A stretch of 13,323 nucleotides of DNA from JAGNZR01 sp051646055. Lineage in GTDB: Bacteria > Fusobacteriota > Fusobacteriia > Fusobacteriales > Fusobacteriaceae. The notes beneath the pieces were generated by a model, which saw only the letters and a program-made list of their open reading frames with translations, did no database searches and was not told the DNA's origin. The stretch is from contig JBOFCM010000098.1 of NCBI GenBank assembly GCA_051646055.1, positions 1-13,323 of the forward strand, read 5' to 3'. Positions 1-8,072 of this stretch are shown here, in pieces. Position numbers and translations under genes: made by a program. Numbering within the stretch: the first letter of the stretch is position 1; every line of letters starts with the position of its first letter.

Positions 1-39
1 GGCTTAAAACCATAAGGCGATAGGGTAAGGAGGGTTAGT

Positions 40-1422
40 ATGAGATATCTGGGAGAAAATTATCTGCAATATAGTGATAAACTTATAACTTCACTGAAAG
101 AAAATACAGCACTTTTGAATTGCAGTGACGATATAGAAATTGTCCATAAAATTAGAACTTCCATAAGAAAATTAAGAGGTATCCTTAGACTTTTTTCTCT
201 GTCTGGAGTGGGAGAAAAGAAATTAAAATTTCTCGCCGATTCCCTCAACAGCCTTAGGGATCTGGAGGTTCAATTGGAACTAGTTTCAGGATATCCCCAG
301 TTTCAAGGCTTGAGAAAGGAGAAACTTTCTCAATGGGAACTTGAAAAAAATAGCATCATAAAAAAAACTCTCCAATTTGATACTTCAGAAATATCCAGAT
401 TTTTTTCCAGAAATTTAAAAAGAAAAACTGTAACCTCTCTGGAAGTATATGAGAAAACAATAAAAACCCTGTCTCCCCTTGTTTCCTCACTGAAAAATAT
501 CAGTGAAGGGGAAAGTCAGAGAGATCTCCTACATCTTTTTAGAATACAGTTAAAAAAATCAGTTTATCTTCTTGAGGCTCTTACTTTAAAAAATCCAATC
601 CTAAATCCTTCAGTTGAAGATTTAAAAAAATATCAGGATCTTTTGGGCGAAATTCATGATTTTCATCTCCTGGGATGGAATGAAAAAGAAGAGGAAAAAA
701 TCAGATTTTTAAACATTCAACTACATGGATTCCAAAAAATTATAGAGGAGATTCTCCAGGTATTAAAATTTGATATCCTCAAAAATTTCCCTAATTCAAA
801 TCTAAAATCTCTCCTTCTAAGCGAAAGGGAGATTGATTTTCTAACTGCTGATTTCCACTTTCAGCTGAATTCTGGCAGAAAAATTTCCGAAAAATTTTCT
901 CCTGATATGGGGCATATAATACGAGTACAGAAGAAATCACTAGATATTTTGGAAACATTGAATCCTCTTTTCAATTTTACCCAGAAAGAGAAACATCTTC
1001 TTTTGCTCTCTGCCCTTCTCCACGATACAGGGCATTATCTAAGGAATAAAAATCACAGCGAGGAAAGCAGAAATATTATTTTTCGTTCTAGATCCCTGGG
1101 TATAGATTTTATCTCTAAAATTAAGATAGGGTGGATTATAAAAAGCCACAGTGGAAAAATAGAGGAATCTAGGGATCTGAAAATTTTTACCAGAAAAGAG
1201 AGAAAAAGAATAAAAATTCTGGCCGGAATTCTTAGAACAGCTGATGGAATGGAGCTGGAAAGTCTGGAATATATGGAAAACTACACTTTCCAGCTCAAGG
1301 GGAGAAACCTTTTGCTTAACTGCCAGGGGATAAGCAGAAAATTAAAAAAAAGATTTCTCTCCAAATCCAGATATTTAGCTAAAGAGGTCAATCTAAAATT
1401 TCAGGATACCCAGTGCCTGTAG
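40..1422 (+). CDS. CHAD domain plus HD (Ppx/GppA C-terminal-like) protein
   Basis: The N-terminal ~250 residues look like a CHAD domain, a helical bundle rich in His/Arg/Lys that is known to bind polyphosphate. The first repeat has H36, R39, R43, R46 and the pair R73-D74. The second repeat has H165, R168, K172-K173 and the segment YQDLLGEIHD (198-207). Residues ~285-405 resemble the HD domain at the C-terminus of exopolyphosphatase/GppA proteins: H292, LLHDTGH (326-332), NHS (338-340), SH (369-370) and LRTADGME (398-405). The actin-like Ppx catalytic domain is absent, so this is not a complete exopolyphosphatase. The protein is probably cytoplasmic, with no signal peptide or membrane segment. 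AAGGAGG (27-33) lies 6 nt before the ATG, which supports this start. The preceding 39 nt hold only the tail of something upstream, so the gene may belong to an operon entering from the left. Polyphosphate binding, and phosphohydrolase activity of the HD part, are inferred from the families. Confidence is good for the architecture and modest for function. Confidence 0.8.
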   Translation: MRYLGENYLQYSDKLITSLKENTALLNCSDDIEIVHKIRTSIRKLRGILRLFSLSGVGEKKLKFLADSLNSLRDLEVQLELVSGYPQFQGLRKEKLSQWELEKNSIIKKTLQFDTSEISRFFSRNLKRKTVTSLEVYEKTIKTLSPLVSSLKNISEGESQRDLLHLFRIQLKKSVYLLEALTLKNPILNPSVEDLKKYQDLLGEIHDFHLLGWNEKEEEKIRFLNIQLHGFQKIIEEILQVLKFDILKNFPNSNLKSLLLSEREIDFLTADFHFQLNSGRKISEKFSPDMGHIIRVQKKSLDILETLNPLFNFTQKEKHLLLLSALLHDTGHYLRNKNHSEESRNIIFRSRSLGIDFISKIKIGWIIKSHSGKIEESRDLKIFTRKERKRIKILAGILRTADGMELESLEYMENYTFQLKGRNLLLNCQGISRKLKKRFLSKSRYLAKEVNLKFQDTQCL

Positions 1423-2730
1423 AAGAATTATTCCAATTACAACCGGTCCCACATATTTGATTACAAAGATCCAAAGTTTCCCCAAGAAGAAATCCAATTT
1501 TCCTTCATTTGTGATTTCATAGAGAACCCCTTTTTCACCCCAGATATAACCTATAAATATACATAGAAGAAGTCCTCCTATAGGCAGGAAGAGATTATCG
1601 CTGAGATAACATAGAAAATCAAAAAAATTCATTCCGAAAAACATCTTGGATTTTTCCAGTATTCCAAAAGATAATGAATTTGGAATAGCCACAAGAAACA
1701 GAAGAAGTGTCAGAACCCATGTGGTTATTTTTCTATCCAGTTTCATCTGATCCACAACAAAGGCAACAACTACCTCAAGCATAGATATGGAGGATGTGAT
1801 TGCCGCAAAGAATACCAAAATAAAAAATATTACTCCGAAAAAAGCTCCAAAGGCCATTGACTCAAAGATTTTTGGCAAAGTTACAAAGAGCAGTCCAGGT
1901 CCTGCCGAAGGCTCCAGTCCAAAAGAGAATACAGCAGGCATAACAGCCAGACCAGCCAAAAGGGCTACCAGTGTATCCAGTCCCGGAACTATTAAAGCAC
2001 TTCTCACCAATTTTGAATCTGAAGGAAGATAACTTCCATAAGTTACCATGGCCCCCATTCCTAAGGAAAGAGAGAAAAATACCTGCCCAAGTGCTGCCAA
2101 TATAACTCCACCTGTGATTTTTGAGAAATCAGGCTTAAGCAAAAATTCTATACCTGCCATAGCCCCAGGAAGAGTAATCGCTCTCACAACTATTATAATC
2201 AAGAAAAGGAACAGGGCCGGCATCATGAATTTGCTGGCTTTTTCGATTCCACCTGAGATTCCCTTAACTACAATCAGTGCAGTAAGTATAAGAAATATTC
2301 CCGCATAAATTATTGGAGATGATATTCCAGAGATAAATCCTCCAAAATGTACTCCTGCATCCCCATTAACTCCTCCCAACAGAAAATCTAAGATATATTT
2401 TATAACCCATCCTCCTATTACAGAATAGTAAGAGAGAATTATAAAACATGTCAAAATTCCCAATATTCCCACAAATCCCCAGCCTTTTTTTATATTATTA
2501 TAGGAGCCAAAGGCATCTGATTTTCCTCTTCTACCCAATGCCATCTCTCCCAACATAAGAGTAAAACCTAAAATTATTACAAGGGAAAGATATACCACAA
2601 CAAAGGCTCCTCCTCCATTTTTCCCTGCTAGATATGGAAATTTCCAAATATTTCCAAGCCCCACTGCTGACCCTGCTGATGCCAAAATAAATCCTAAGCT
2701 AGACCCCCATTTTCCTCTGTTCTCTGACAT
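1393..2730 (-). CDS. SNF-family (NSS) sodium-dependent amino-acid transporter
   Basis: An integral inner-membrane transporter of 445 residues with about 11 hydrophobic segments, as is common for bacterial NSS proteins. Family hallmarks are visible: the TM1 Na+/substrate motif GSAVGLGNIWKFPY (20-33), the TM2 motif GEMALGRR (61-68), the broken TM6 helix FSLSLGMGAMVTYGSY (219-234) and the TM8 Na2-site motif TSSISMLE (312-319). Family members import amino acids or related amines with Na+. The substrate cannot be read from the sequence, and no catabolic gene lies beside it. The ATG (2728-2730) is preceded by GGAAGGAG (2736-2743, complement), 5 nt away. The 3' end overlaps the convergent CHAD-HD gene by 30 bp, and no terminator is visible between them. 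The leader between 2744 and 2870 is very AT-rich. I could not pick a convincing promoter in it. Confidence 0.92.
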   Translation of the reverse strand: MSENRGKWGSSLGFILASAGSAVGLGNIWKFPYLAGKNGGGAFVVVYLSLVIILGFTLMLGEMALGRRGKSDAFGSYNNIKKGWGFVGILGILTCFIILSYYSVIGGWVIKYILDFLLGGVNGDAGVHFGGFISGISSPIIYAGIFLILTALIVVKGISGGIEKASKFMMPALFLFLIIIVVRAITLPGAMAGIEFLLKPDFSKITGGVILAALGQVFFSLSLGMGAMVTYGSYLPSDSKLVRSALIVPGLDTLVALLAGLAVMPAVFSFGLEPSAGPGLLFVTLPKIFESMAFGAFFGVIFFILVFFAAITSSISMLEVVVAFVVDQMKLDRKITTWVLTLLLFLVAIPNSLSFGILEKSKMFFGMNFFDFLCYLSDNLFLPIGGLLLCIFIGYIWGEKGVLYEITNEGKLDFFLGKLWIFVIKYVGPVVIGIILLQALGILKF

Positions 2731-2870
2731 TTAAACTCCTTCCTTTGCAGCACTCCTGCTGACTATGATATTTTTTGAGATATTGATACTTTTTATCCTC
2801 TCTTAATATATATGTAATCCTCGAATTTTTTCATTTATTTATTTTTAAAACAGATATATAAAAAGAAACA

Positions 2871-2899
2871 TTGACAACAAATATTTTATGTGGTATTAT
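2871..2899 (+). promoter_or_regulatory. Sigma70-type promoter of the initiator tRNA gene
   Basis: TTGACA (2871-2876) and TATTAT (2894-2899) are separated by exactly 17 nt. The -10 box ends 10 nt before the first tRNA base, which leaves a very short 5' leader. The perfect -35 box fits a highly expressed stable RNA. Confidence 0.85.
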
Positions 2900-2909
2900 T
2901 TATATATAT

Positions 2910-2985
2910 CGCGGGATAGAGCAGTTGGCAGCTCGTCGGGCTCATAACCCGAAGGCCGTAGGTTCGAGTCCTACTCCCGCCACCA
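2910..2985 (+). tRNA. Initiator tRNA-Met (CAU)
   Basis: A 76-nt cloverleaf with an encoded 3' CCA. The anticodon CAT is at 2943-2945. Three features mark it as initiator rather than elongator. The anticodon stem ends in three consecutive G:C pairs (TCGGG 2936-2940 with CCCGA 2948-2952). The D stem GAGC/GCTC carries the A11:U24 pair. The first acceptor pair is broken: C1 (2910) faces C72 (2980). The usual bacterial mismatch is C1:A72, so C1:C72 is slightly unusual but still unpaired. The gene stands alone, with its own promoter and terminator. Confidence 0.95.
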
Positions 2986-2995
2986 ATGAAACTTC

Positions 2996-3018
2996 GAGCC
3001 TTTTGGCTCTTTTTTTTT
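2996..3018 (+). terminator. Rho-independent terminator of the tRNA gene
   Basis: GAGCC (2996-3000), a TTTT loop and GGCTC (3005-3009) are followed by a run of nine T (3010-3018). It begins 10 nt after the tRNA CCA end. Confidence 0.85.
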
Positions 3019-3033
3019 ATTCATTATCTTTAC

Positions 3034-3070
3034 AAAAAAAAATCGGAAGAAATTTCTTCCGATTTTTTTT
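3034..3070. terminator. Bidirectional A/T-flanked terminator
   Basis: The 24-bp perfect palindrome at 3041-3064 (AATCGGAAGAAA joined directly to its complement) is flanked by an A tract on the left (3034-3042) and a T tract on the right (3063-3070). On the minus strand it terminates the AIM24-family gene, whose TAA stop (3069-3071) lies inside the tract. On the plus strand it can back up the tRNA terminator. Confidence 0.85.
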
Positions 3071-3773
3071 ATCCGTTCTTTTTTTCTTTTTCCGGCTTGG
3101 GAAAAGGAATATAGTCCACCAGCATATCCACAAAGGACTGTATATTTCTTGTCTGAATAATAACTTTTCCCTTTCCTCTAAAAGTGTTTAGGAGTCCCTC
3201 TCCGGATCTAAATCCGAATAACCCACTAGCCATCTCCATCTTATAATCTAAAGTCTCTTCCCAACATACCACATGGCCATTGTCTATTTGAAAAGGCTGT
3301 GACCCATCCAAATTAATTTCAATCAAATCTCCGAATCCATTTACTAAAAGTTCTCCCTGCCCCTTAGATTTCAGAATAAAAAATCCTCCAGTTCCTCCGA
3401 AAATCGAATTCATCAATCTTTTCTGCATGGTTGATGTGTAATCTACCGAGGTATTGCAGGCTAAAAAACTTCCATCATTTATATACCAGTGATTACCCTG
3501 GGAGACATTGAGAACCTTTATATTTCCAAACCCTCTCGGTGCCACTGCAATTCTTCCAGATTCTTTAGCTGTAGCTGTTGAGGTGAAAAAACTTTCTCCT
3601 CCTAAAAAAACTTTTCCTATTGCTGAGAAAAATCCTCCATTGACTTTTCCCTGAAGGCTGATACAGCTATCCTTATAAACCATAGCTCCAGGCTCCATTC
3701 TTATACTTTCACCCTTTTCCAGCCAAAATTCCACAAGGGAAGCACTTGTAGAAGCTGTCTGATTGATTTTCAT
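3069..3773 (-). CDS. AIM24/DUF124 family protein (TIGR00266-like)
   Basis: A soluble 234-residue protein of beta-rich, glycine-rich sequence typical of the AIM24 (former DUF124) family. Visible family features are WLEKGESIRMEPGAMV near the N-terminus, the FFILKSKGQGELLVNGFGDL strand pair in the middle, and the closing GEGLLNTFRGKGKVIIQTRN. No signal peptide or membrane segment is seen. The biochemical role of bacterial members is not established. The eukaryotic namesake is mitochondrial, and I do not transfer that role. The ATG (3771-3773) is preceded by AAAAGGAG (3780-3787, complement), 6 nt away. The gene has its own promoter just upstream and a strong terminator at its stop, so it is probably a single-gene unit, though read-through from the efflux operon above it is possible. 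Confidence 0.85.
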   Translation of the reverse strand: MKINQTASTSASLVEFWLEKGESIRMEPGAMVYKDSCISLQGKVNGGFFSAIGKVFLGGESFFTSTATAKESGRIAVAPRGFGNIKVLNVSQGNHWYINDGSFLACNTSVDYTSTMQKRLMNSIFGGTGGFFILKSKGQGELLVNGFGDLIEINLDGSQPFQIDNGHVVCWEETLDYKMEMASGLFGFRSGEGLLNTFRGKGKVIIQTRNIQSFVDMLVDYIPFPKPEKEKKNG

Positions 3774-3812
3774 GGTATTCTCCTTTTAAACTTTTTTATC
3801 TGCTCTCTTTTC

Positions 3813-3841
3813 AGTATAACCTAACCTTCAGCTGAAATCAA
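3813..3841 (-). promoter_or_regulatory. Sigma70-type promoter of the AIM24-family gene
   Basis: Reading the minus strand, TTGATT (3836-3841) and TATACT (3813-3818) are separated by exactly 17 nt. They lie about 40 nt before the start codon at 3773. Confidence 0.7.
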
Positions 3842-3859
3842 GAGAACAGATGATTCTCT
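3841..3859 (-). terminator. Weak hairpin after the RND operon, possible attenuating terminator
   Basis: AGAGAA (3841-3846) and TTCTCT (3854-3859) form a 6-bp stem with a 7-nt loop, 4 nt beyond the RND permease stop codon. On the minus strand it is followed by TTGATTTC, which is a poor U tract, so termination may be incomplete. It abuts the -35 box of the next gene. Confidence 0.3.
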
Positions 3860-3863
3860 ATTT

Positions 3864-6800
3864 CTACTGACTCTTTTTATGAATTTTATAGACTATTGCA
3901 TAGAGGAGAGGAACTCCCATAAGCGTCAGTATTGTTGAGGCTGTAAGACCGAATATTATTGTAACAGCCATATCACCATAGAGAGGATCCCTCATAAGAG
4001 GTAGCATTCCCAATATTGTAGTTCCCGCTGCCAGGGTTACAGGTCTTATCCTGTTGGAGGCTGAGGCAAGTATAGCATCATAGGGTTCTTTTCCCTGGGT
4101 ATCTATTTCAAAATTTATCTCTTCTATTAAAATTATGGCATTTTTTATCATCATTCCAGTGAGACTCACTAGGCCTATTATGGACATAAATCCAAAGGAT
4201 CTCCCTGTGATAAGAAGTCCCGGTGCTATTCCTATAATTGCCAGAGGTAACATTCCGAATATTATCATAGGTTCCTTCAGATTAAAGAAGAGAAGAACAC
4301 AGATTGTAAACATGACAAGAAGCTGAAGGGGCACATATTCCATGACTGCCCTGCTACTTTTCACCTGTTCAGCATACTGTCCTGCCCATTTCAGATGGTA
4401 GCCTTCAGGAAGTTTTATCCCCTCCACCCTATCTCTGATCTCTTTTCTCACATCTTCAATTCCTACTCCAATAGGAACATCACTCTGGATTTTTATAGCT
4501 CTTACTCCATTTTCACGCCAGATTTGAGAATCTTCCCAGAGGATACTTTCACTATCTATTACCTCTTTCAGCAATACTCCGTCTTTATCTAAAATTCCCC
4601 ACAGAGGAAGCTGACCTATATTCTCCATATCTGTTTCGACTAAAGCTCTCTCTTTCAGAAGAATCTGAAGAGCCTCGTCTCCATCCCGAAAAACTCCTAA
4701 ACTTAATCCATCTGTAGCTCTTTTTATTCCACTAGCTACATCTCTCTTTGAGATATGAGCCAGTTTACCTTTTCTTTCTGAGTATTCTGCCTTCCATACT
4801 GGCACTCTCCTTCTCCAGTTGTTTCTTATATTAAAAGGATGCTCTGTACTCTTCATAACTTCCATGATTCCCTCAGAGAGATCTCTCAATATCTGAGGAT
4901 CTGGTCCCAAAACTGTAACTTCAATGGGATACTTTGTCTCAACACCATTGCTGTATTTTCTTATTCCTATCTGGGCGTCAGAAATATTTTCCCGAGAAAA
5001 CTCCAATATCTCTTTTCCTAGCCTGTTGACACTTTTTAGATCTTGGGTGGAGACTATAAGTTGGGCAAAGGATGGATTAGGCATCTCAGGGATGGTCATC
5101 ATATAGTATCTGGCAGGGGAACCTCCCACAGCCACAGTGACATCCTTCACTTTTTCATCTCCAGATATTTTCTTCTCCAAAATTTTTGCAATCTCAGATG
5201 TCTTCTCTATTCTACTACCTTCTGGGAGCCAGATATTCACAACAAATCCCTTTTTATCTGAATCTGGAAAAAAACTCATGGGAATTTTCAGAAAGAGAAG
5301 AGCTGAAAAAACCATCCCTCCTAGAAGAGCTATAACCGCCACTTTTCTATGATTCAGTATTTTTTGAAGCATATCTTTAAACCAGAGATAGAATTTCTCA
5401 ACTCTAGGATTAATTTTTTTATTCTGAGAATCTTTTTTCAAATAGTGCTCACAGTATACAGGAATTGAGGTCAGTGCAAATACCCAGCTCAAAAGAAGGG
5501 AGATCGCTATTACCCAAAAAAGAGAACTTATATATTCTCCCATATTGGTCTCCATAAGAACTGTAGGCAAAAAGGCTGCTATCGCTATTACAGTAGCTCC
5601 CAGAAGTGGGATTGCAGTTTTCTTTATTGTATTTATGATTATCTGAAATTTTTCCTCCCCTCTTTTCATTCCGTTTAGTACCTCATCTACAACAACTATG
5701 GAATTATCCACCAGAATACCCATGGCAATAATAAAGGATCCCAGAGATACTCTTTGGACATCTATACCCATAAGTTTCATAATAGGGAATGTTCCTAGGA
5801 TTGAGAGTACCAGTCCGCTTCCTATTATAAGTCCGCTTCGCATTCCCATTGTGAGAAGGAGAACTCCCACCACAACTATTACCGATTCAATGAGGTTAAT
5901 AACAAATATTTTTATAGAGGAACTCACCAGCTCAGGCTGATAATAGACTTTTTCCAGTTCTATCCCCTTGGGAATAACCTTCCTCATCTCTTCTATTTTT
6001 TCATCTATAATCTTTCCTGTTTCTACCACGTTTGTTCCTGAGGCCGGAGAGAGAAGTATCCCTACAGATTCCCTTCCGTTATACCTCATGAGATTTGAAA
6101 CAGGGGTCTTCCCCGCTCTCCTTATCTGGGCTATATCCCTCAAGAGAACGATTTCTTCTTCTCCCTTGAGATTTTTTCTAGAAGAGATAATCTGATTTCC
6201 AATATCCTCAACAGATTTAAATCTGTTTGAGATATCCGCTCTCAGTCTCTCATTTCCAAAACTTATTTTCCCCCCGTCCACAGGAAGGTTTTCACTTATA
6301 AAGATTCCCTGAAGATGTTTGTCACTTATCTTCATGACAGCCATTTTTTCCCTGTCCAGAATAACTTCCACTGCTTCACTTTGTTTTCCATATACAGAAA
6401 TTCTTCCCACACCTGGGAGATTTTGAAATTCCCTTCTCACGTATTCCAGATAACGGTTGAACTCTTCCGTAGAATATCCCTCATTGGTAAGGGCAAAAAA
6501 CATCCCATAGACATCTCCATAGTCATCCATCACTATCGAGGGCAACACACCTAGAGGAAGATTTTTCTGAGCATCATTTACTTTTCTTCTCAGGTTATCC
6601 CAATACTGCTCAATCTCTCTGCTGTGTAGTTTCTCGGAAAGAGTTACTTTTACCTCAGAGTATCCTGCTTTGGAAACACTCTCATATTTCTCTACGTGGG
6701 GAATACTTTTCAGAGCTCTCTCGATTTTTTCTGTCACCTGGAGTTCCACCTCATGAGGGGTAGCCCCTGGATAAAGAGTTATTACCAGGGCCTCCTTTAT

Positions 6801-6923
6801 TTTAAATTCAGGATCCTCAAGTTTTCCCAGTTTCCCATAGGAAAACAATCCTGCTATCGCAATGAGGAGAGTGAGATATCTGATTACTGTTTTATTTTTT
6901 ATTAACTTTTCTAAAAATTTCAT
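3864..6923 (-). CDS. RND efflux transporter permease (AcrB/HAE-type superfamily)
   Basis: The inner-membrane, proton-driven pump of a tripartite efflux system, 1019 residues, the usual RND length. It has the N-terminal TM1, a first large periplasmic loop (~35-335), the TM2-6 block (~340-495), TM7 (~528-546), a second periplasmic loop, and the TM8-12 block with a final cytoplasmic KIHKKSQ tail. The N-terminal text around LGKLEDPEFKIKEALV is typical of the TriC-like branch. In TM4 the proton-relay segment reads GILVDNSIVVVDE (402-414): D406 is present, but the second aspartate of AcrB (D407-D408) is N407. K927 in TM10 (MMIKNAIILIEE) matches the conserved lysine. AGGAGG (6929-6934, complement) lies 5 nt before the ATG and overlaps the TAG stop of the adaptor gene. 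Substrate is unknown. The organisation and the absence of a CzcA/CusA methionine pattern argue for drugs, bile-type compounds or lipids rather than metals, but this is an inference. Confidence 0.93.
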   Translation of the reverse strand: MKFLEKLIKNKTVIRYLTLLIAIAGLFSYGKLGKLEDPEFKIKEALVITLYPGATPHEVELQVTEKIERALKSIPHVEKYESVSKAGYSEVKVTLSEKLHSREIEQYWDNLRRKVNDAQKNLPLGVLPSIVMDDYGDVYGMFFALTNEGYSTEEFNRYLEYVRREFQNLPGVGRISVYGKQSEAVEVILDREKMAVMKISDKHLQGIFISENLPVDGGKISFGNERLRADISNRFKSVEDIGNQIISSRKNLKGEEEIVLLRDIAQIRRAGKTPVSNLMRYNGRESVGILLSPASGTNVVETGKIIDEKIEEMRKVIPKGIELEKVYYQPELVSSSIKIFVINLIESVIVVVGVLLLTMGMRSGLIIGSGLVLSILGTFPIMKLMGIDVQRVSLGSFIIAMGILVDNSIVVVDEVLNGMKRGEEKFQIIINTIKKTAIPLLGATVIAIAAFLPTVLMETNMGEYISSLFWVIAISLLLSWVFALTSIPVYCEHYLKKDSQNKKINPRVEKFYLWFKDMLQKILNHRKVAVIALLGGMVFSALLFLKIPMSFFPDSDKKGFVVNIWLPEGSRIEKTSEIAKILEKKISGDEKVKDVTVAVGGSPARYYMMTIPEMPNPSFAQLIVSTQDLKSVNRLGKEILEFSRENISDAQIGIRKYSNGVETKYPIEVTVLGPDPQILRDLSEGIMEVMKSTEHPFNIRNNWRRRVPVWKAEYSERKGKLAHISKRDVASGIKRATDGLSLGVFRDGDEALQILLKERALVETDMENIGQLPLWGILDKDGVLLKEVIDSESILWEDSQIWRENGVRAIKIQSDVPIGVGIEDVRKEIRDRVEGIKLPEGYHLKWAGQYAEQVKSSRAVMEYVPLQLLVMFTICVLLFFNLKEPMIIFGMLPLAIIGIAPGLLITGRSFGFMSIIGLVSLTGMMIKNAIILIEEINFEIDTQGKEPYDAILASASNRIRPVTLAAGTTILGMLPLMRDPLYGDMAVTIIFGLTASTILTLMGVPLLYAIVYKIHKKSQ

Positions 6924-6932
6924 CTCTTCCTC

Positions 6933-8072
6933 CTAAAGAATTTTTCCCACATTGGATTCTGAAAATTCAGAAATGGGCTGGATTTTTTCACCCTCGCTCA
7001 AAAAAGATACTCCTGCTGTTACTACTTTATCTCCAGGGGCAAGTCCTTTTTTTACTATGACCTCTCCCTCTGCTCCCATTTTTTCTATCTCAATCTTTCT
7101 GGAAACAGCAGTCCCCTTCTCATAGACCCAGACCTTTGTTCCCTGGTTTTCAAAAACTGCCGTCAGAGGAATCCTTATCTCTTCTGAGGAGTCTTTTCTT
7201 TTAGTGACTATGACATTTCCTTGAATCCCGCTTAAAAAATCTGACGGCTCTAAAAATTCCAAGGTTACAGGATAGGAAAATCTTGAAAAATCAGGTTTCT
7301 TCCCTATCTCTTTAAGTGTGAGCCCGTACTCTTTTTCTCCGTGGACAAAGATGATTTTTTCAGCTGACTGAAGAAGAGGAATCTCATTTTCAGATACTCC
7401 TATATTTACTTGGGACAGCCCCTTTGAAATAAGGGAGACAACTGGAGTCCCGCCGTTTATAACGTTCCCCTCCTCTGTCAGTTTATTCCCCACATAGGCA
7501 TCATAGGGAGCTCTGAGAAAACTGTCCTCCAATTTATTTCTGCTGTTTTCAACTCCCTTTTCAGCTTCTTCCATAAGTGCTTGGGCCGCATTTCGCGAGG
7601 AGATTGCCGCTCTATATTTTCCCTGGACTTCATCGTAAAGTTTTTTTGTTGCTGCTTTCTCCCTATAAAGTTTTTCCACTCTTTCAAACTGAAGTGTGGC
7701 ATTTTCTGCAATTGCTCCCGCAGCTCTATAATTTTCCAGGGCTCCCTGATATTTTTTTCCGTAGACCTGAAAATTAAGATTATAATCCCCTTTTTCCAGC
7801 TCTGCCAAAATATCACCTTTTTTTACAAAGTCTCCTCTGGAAACTTTTATATTCTCTATCTTTCCAGGAACCTTAAAAGAGAGAATACTTTCCTTTTCCG
7901 GAGTTATCACTCCATTGAAAATCTTTTTTTCCTCTGAAGATTTTTTAGTGATCTCTAAGATTCTGACGTTGGAGATTCTTTCCTTAGCCGTCTCTTTTTT
8001 TCCGCATGAAGCAAGAAAAAAAAGAAGAGTTCCAGTTATAATTATCTGTATATATTTTTTATTTTTTACCAT
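6933..8072 (-). CDS. RND periplasmic adaptor (membrane fusion) lipoprotein
   Basis: The HlyD/AcrA-type adaptor that joins the permease to the outer-membrane channel. I start it at the ATG at 8070-8072 (379 aa), because AGGAGG (8077-8082, complement) sits 4 nt ahead. The alternative ATG directly before it (8073-8075) is too close to the SD, and a longer frame to 8117 would bury the signal peptide. The N-terminus is a lipoprotein signal peptide with lipobox LASC and Cys23, so the protein is anchored in the inner-membrane outer leaflet. The first lipoyl half (PGKIENIKVSRGDFVKKGD, 69-87) precedes a long alpha-helical hairpin. The second lipoyl half (FLRAPYDAYVGNKLTEEG) follows it, and a beta-barrel and membrane-proximal domain end in KKGLAPGDKVVTAGVSFL. 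The start overlaps the end of the channel gene by 14 bp, which implies translational coupling. Confidence 0.92.
   Translation of the reverse strand: MVKNKKYIQIIITGTLLFFLASCGKKETAKERISNVRILEITKKSSEEKKIFNGVITPEKESILSFKVPGKIENIKVSRGDFVKKGDILAELEKGDYNLNFQVYGKKYQGALENYRAAGAIAENATLQFERVEKLYREKAATKKLYDEVQGKYRAAISSRNAAQALMEEAEKGVENSRNKLEDSFLRAPYDAYVGNKLTEEGNVINGGTPVVSLISKGLSQVNIGVSENEIPLLQSAEKIIFVHGEKEYGLTLKEIGKKPDFSRFSYPVTLEFLEPSDFLSGIQGNVIVTKRKDSSEEIRIPLTAVFENQGTKVWVYEKGTAVSRKIEIEKMGAEGEVIVKKGLAPGDKVVTAGVSFLSEGEKIQPISEFSESNVGKIL

Noticed and set aside
1..39. End of an upstream plus-strand gene
   Set aside because: Short frames end at 15 or 23, but there is too little sequence to choose a frame or identify a product.
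487..506. Inverted repeat TCACTGA/TCAGTGA within the CHAD-HD gene
   Set aside because: It is inside coding sequence with no T tract and no regulatory context. Repeats of this size occur by chance in AT-rich genes.
2748..2761. Small CAGCA/TGCTG hairpin just upstream of the SNF transporter SD
   Set aside because: A 5-bp stem is too short to claim a regulatory element, and it does not cover the SD at 2736-2743.
2871..3191. A 106-codon plus-strand open frame through the tRNA region
   Set aside because: It translates the tRNA itself (the GIEQLAARRAHNP text is a familiar tRNA artefact), then two terminators, then the antisense of the AIM24-family gene.
7478..7816. 112-codon minus-strand frame inside the adaptor gene
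   Set aside because: It is a shadow of the adaptor coding sequence in another frame, with no SD and no family resemblance.
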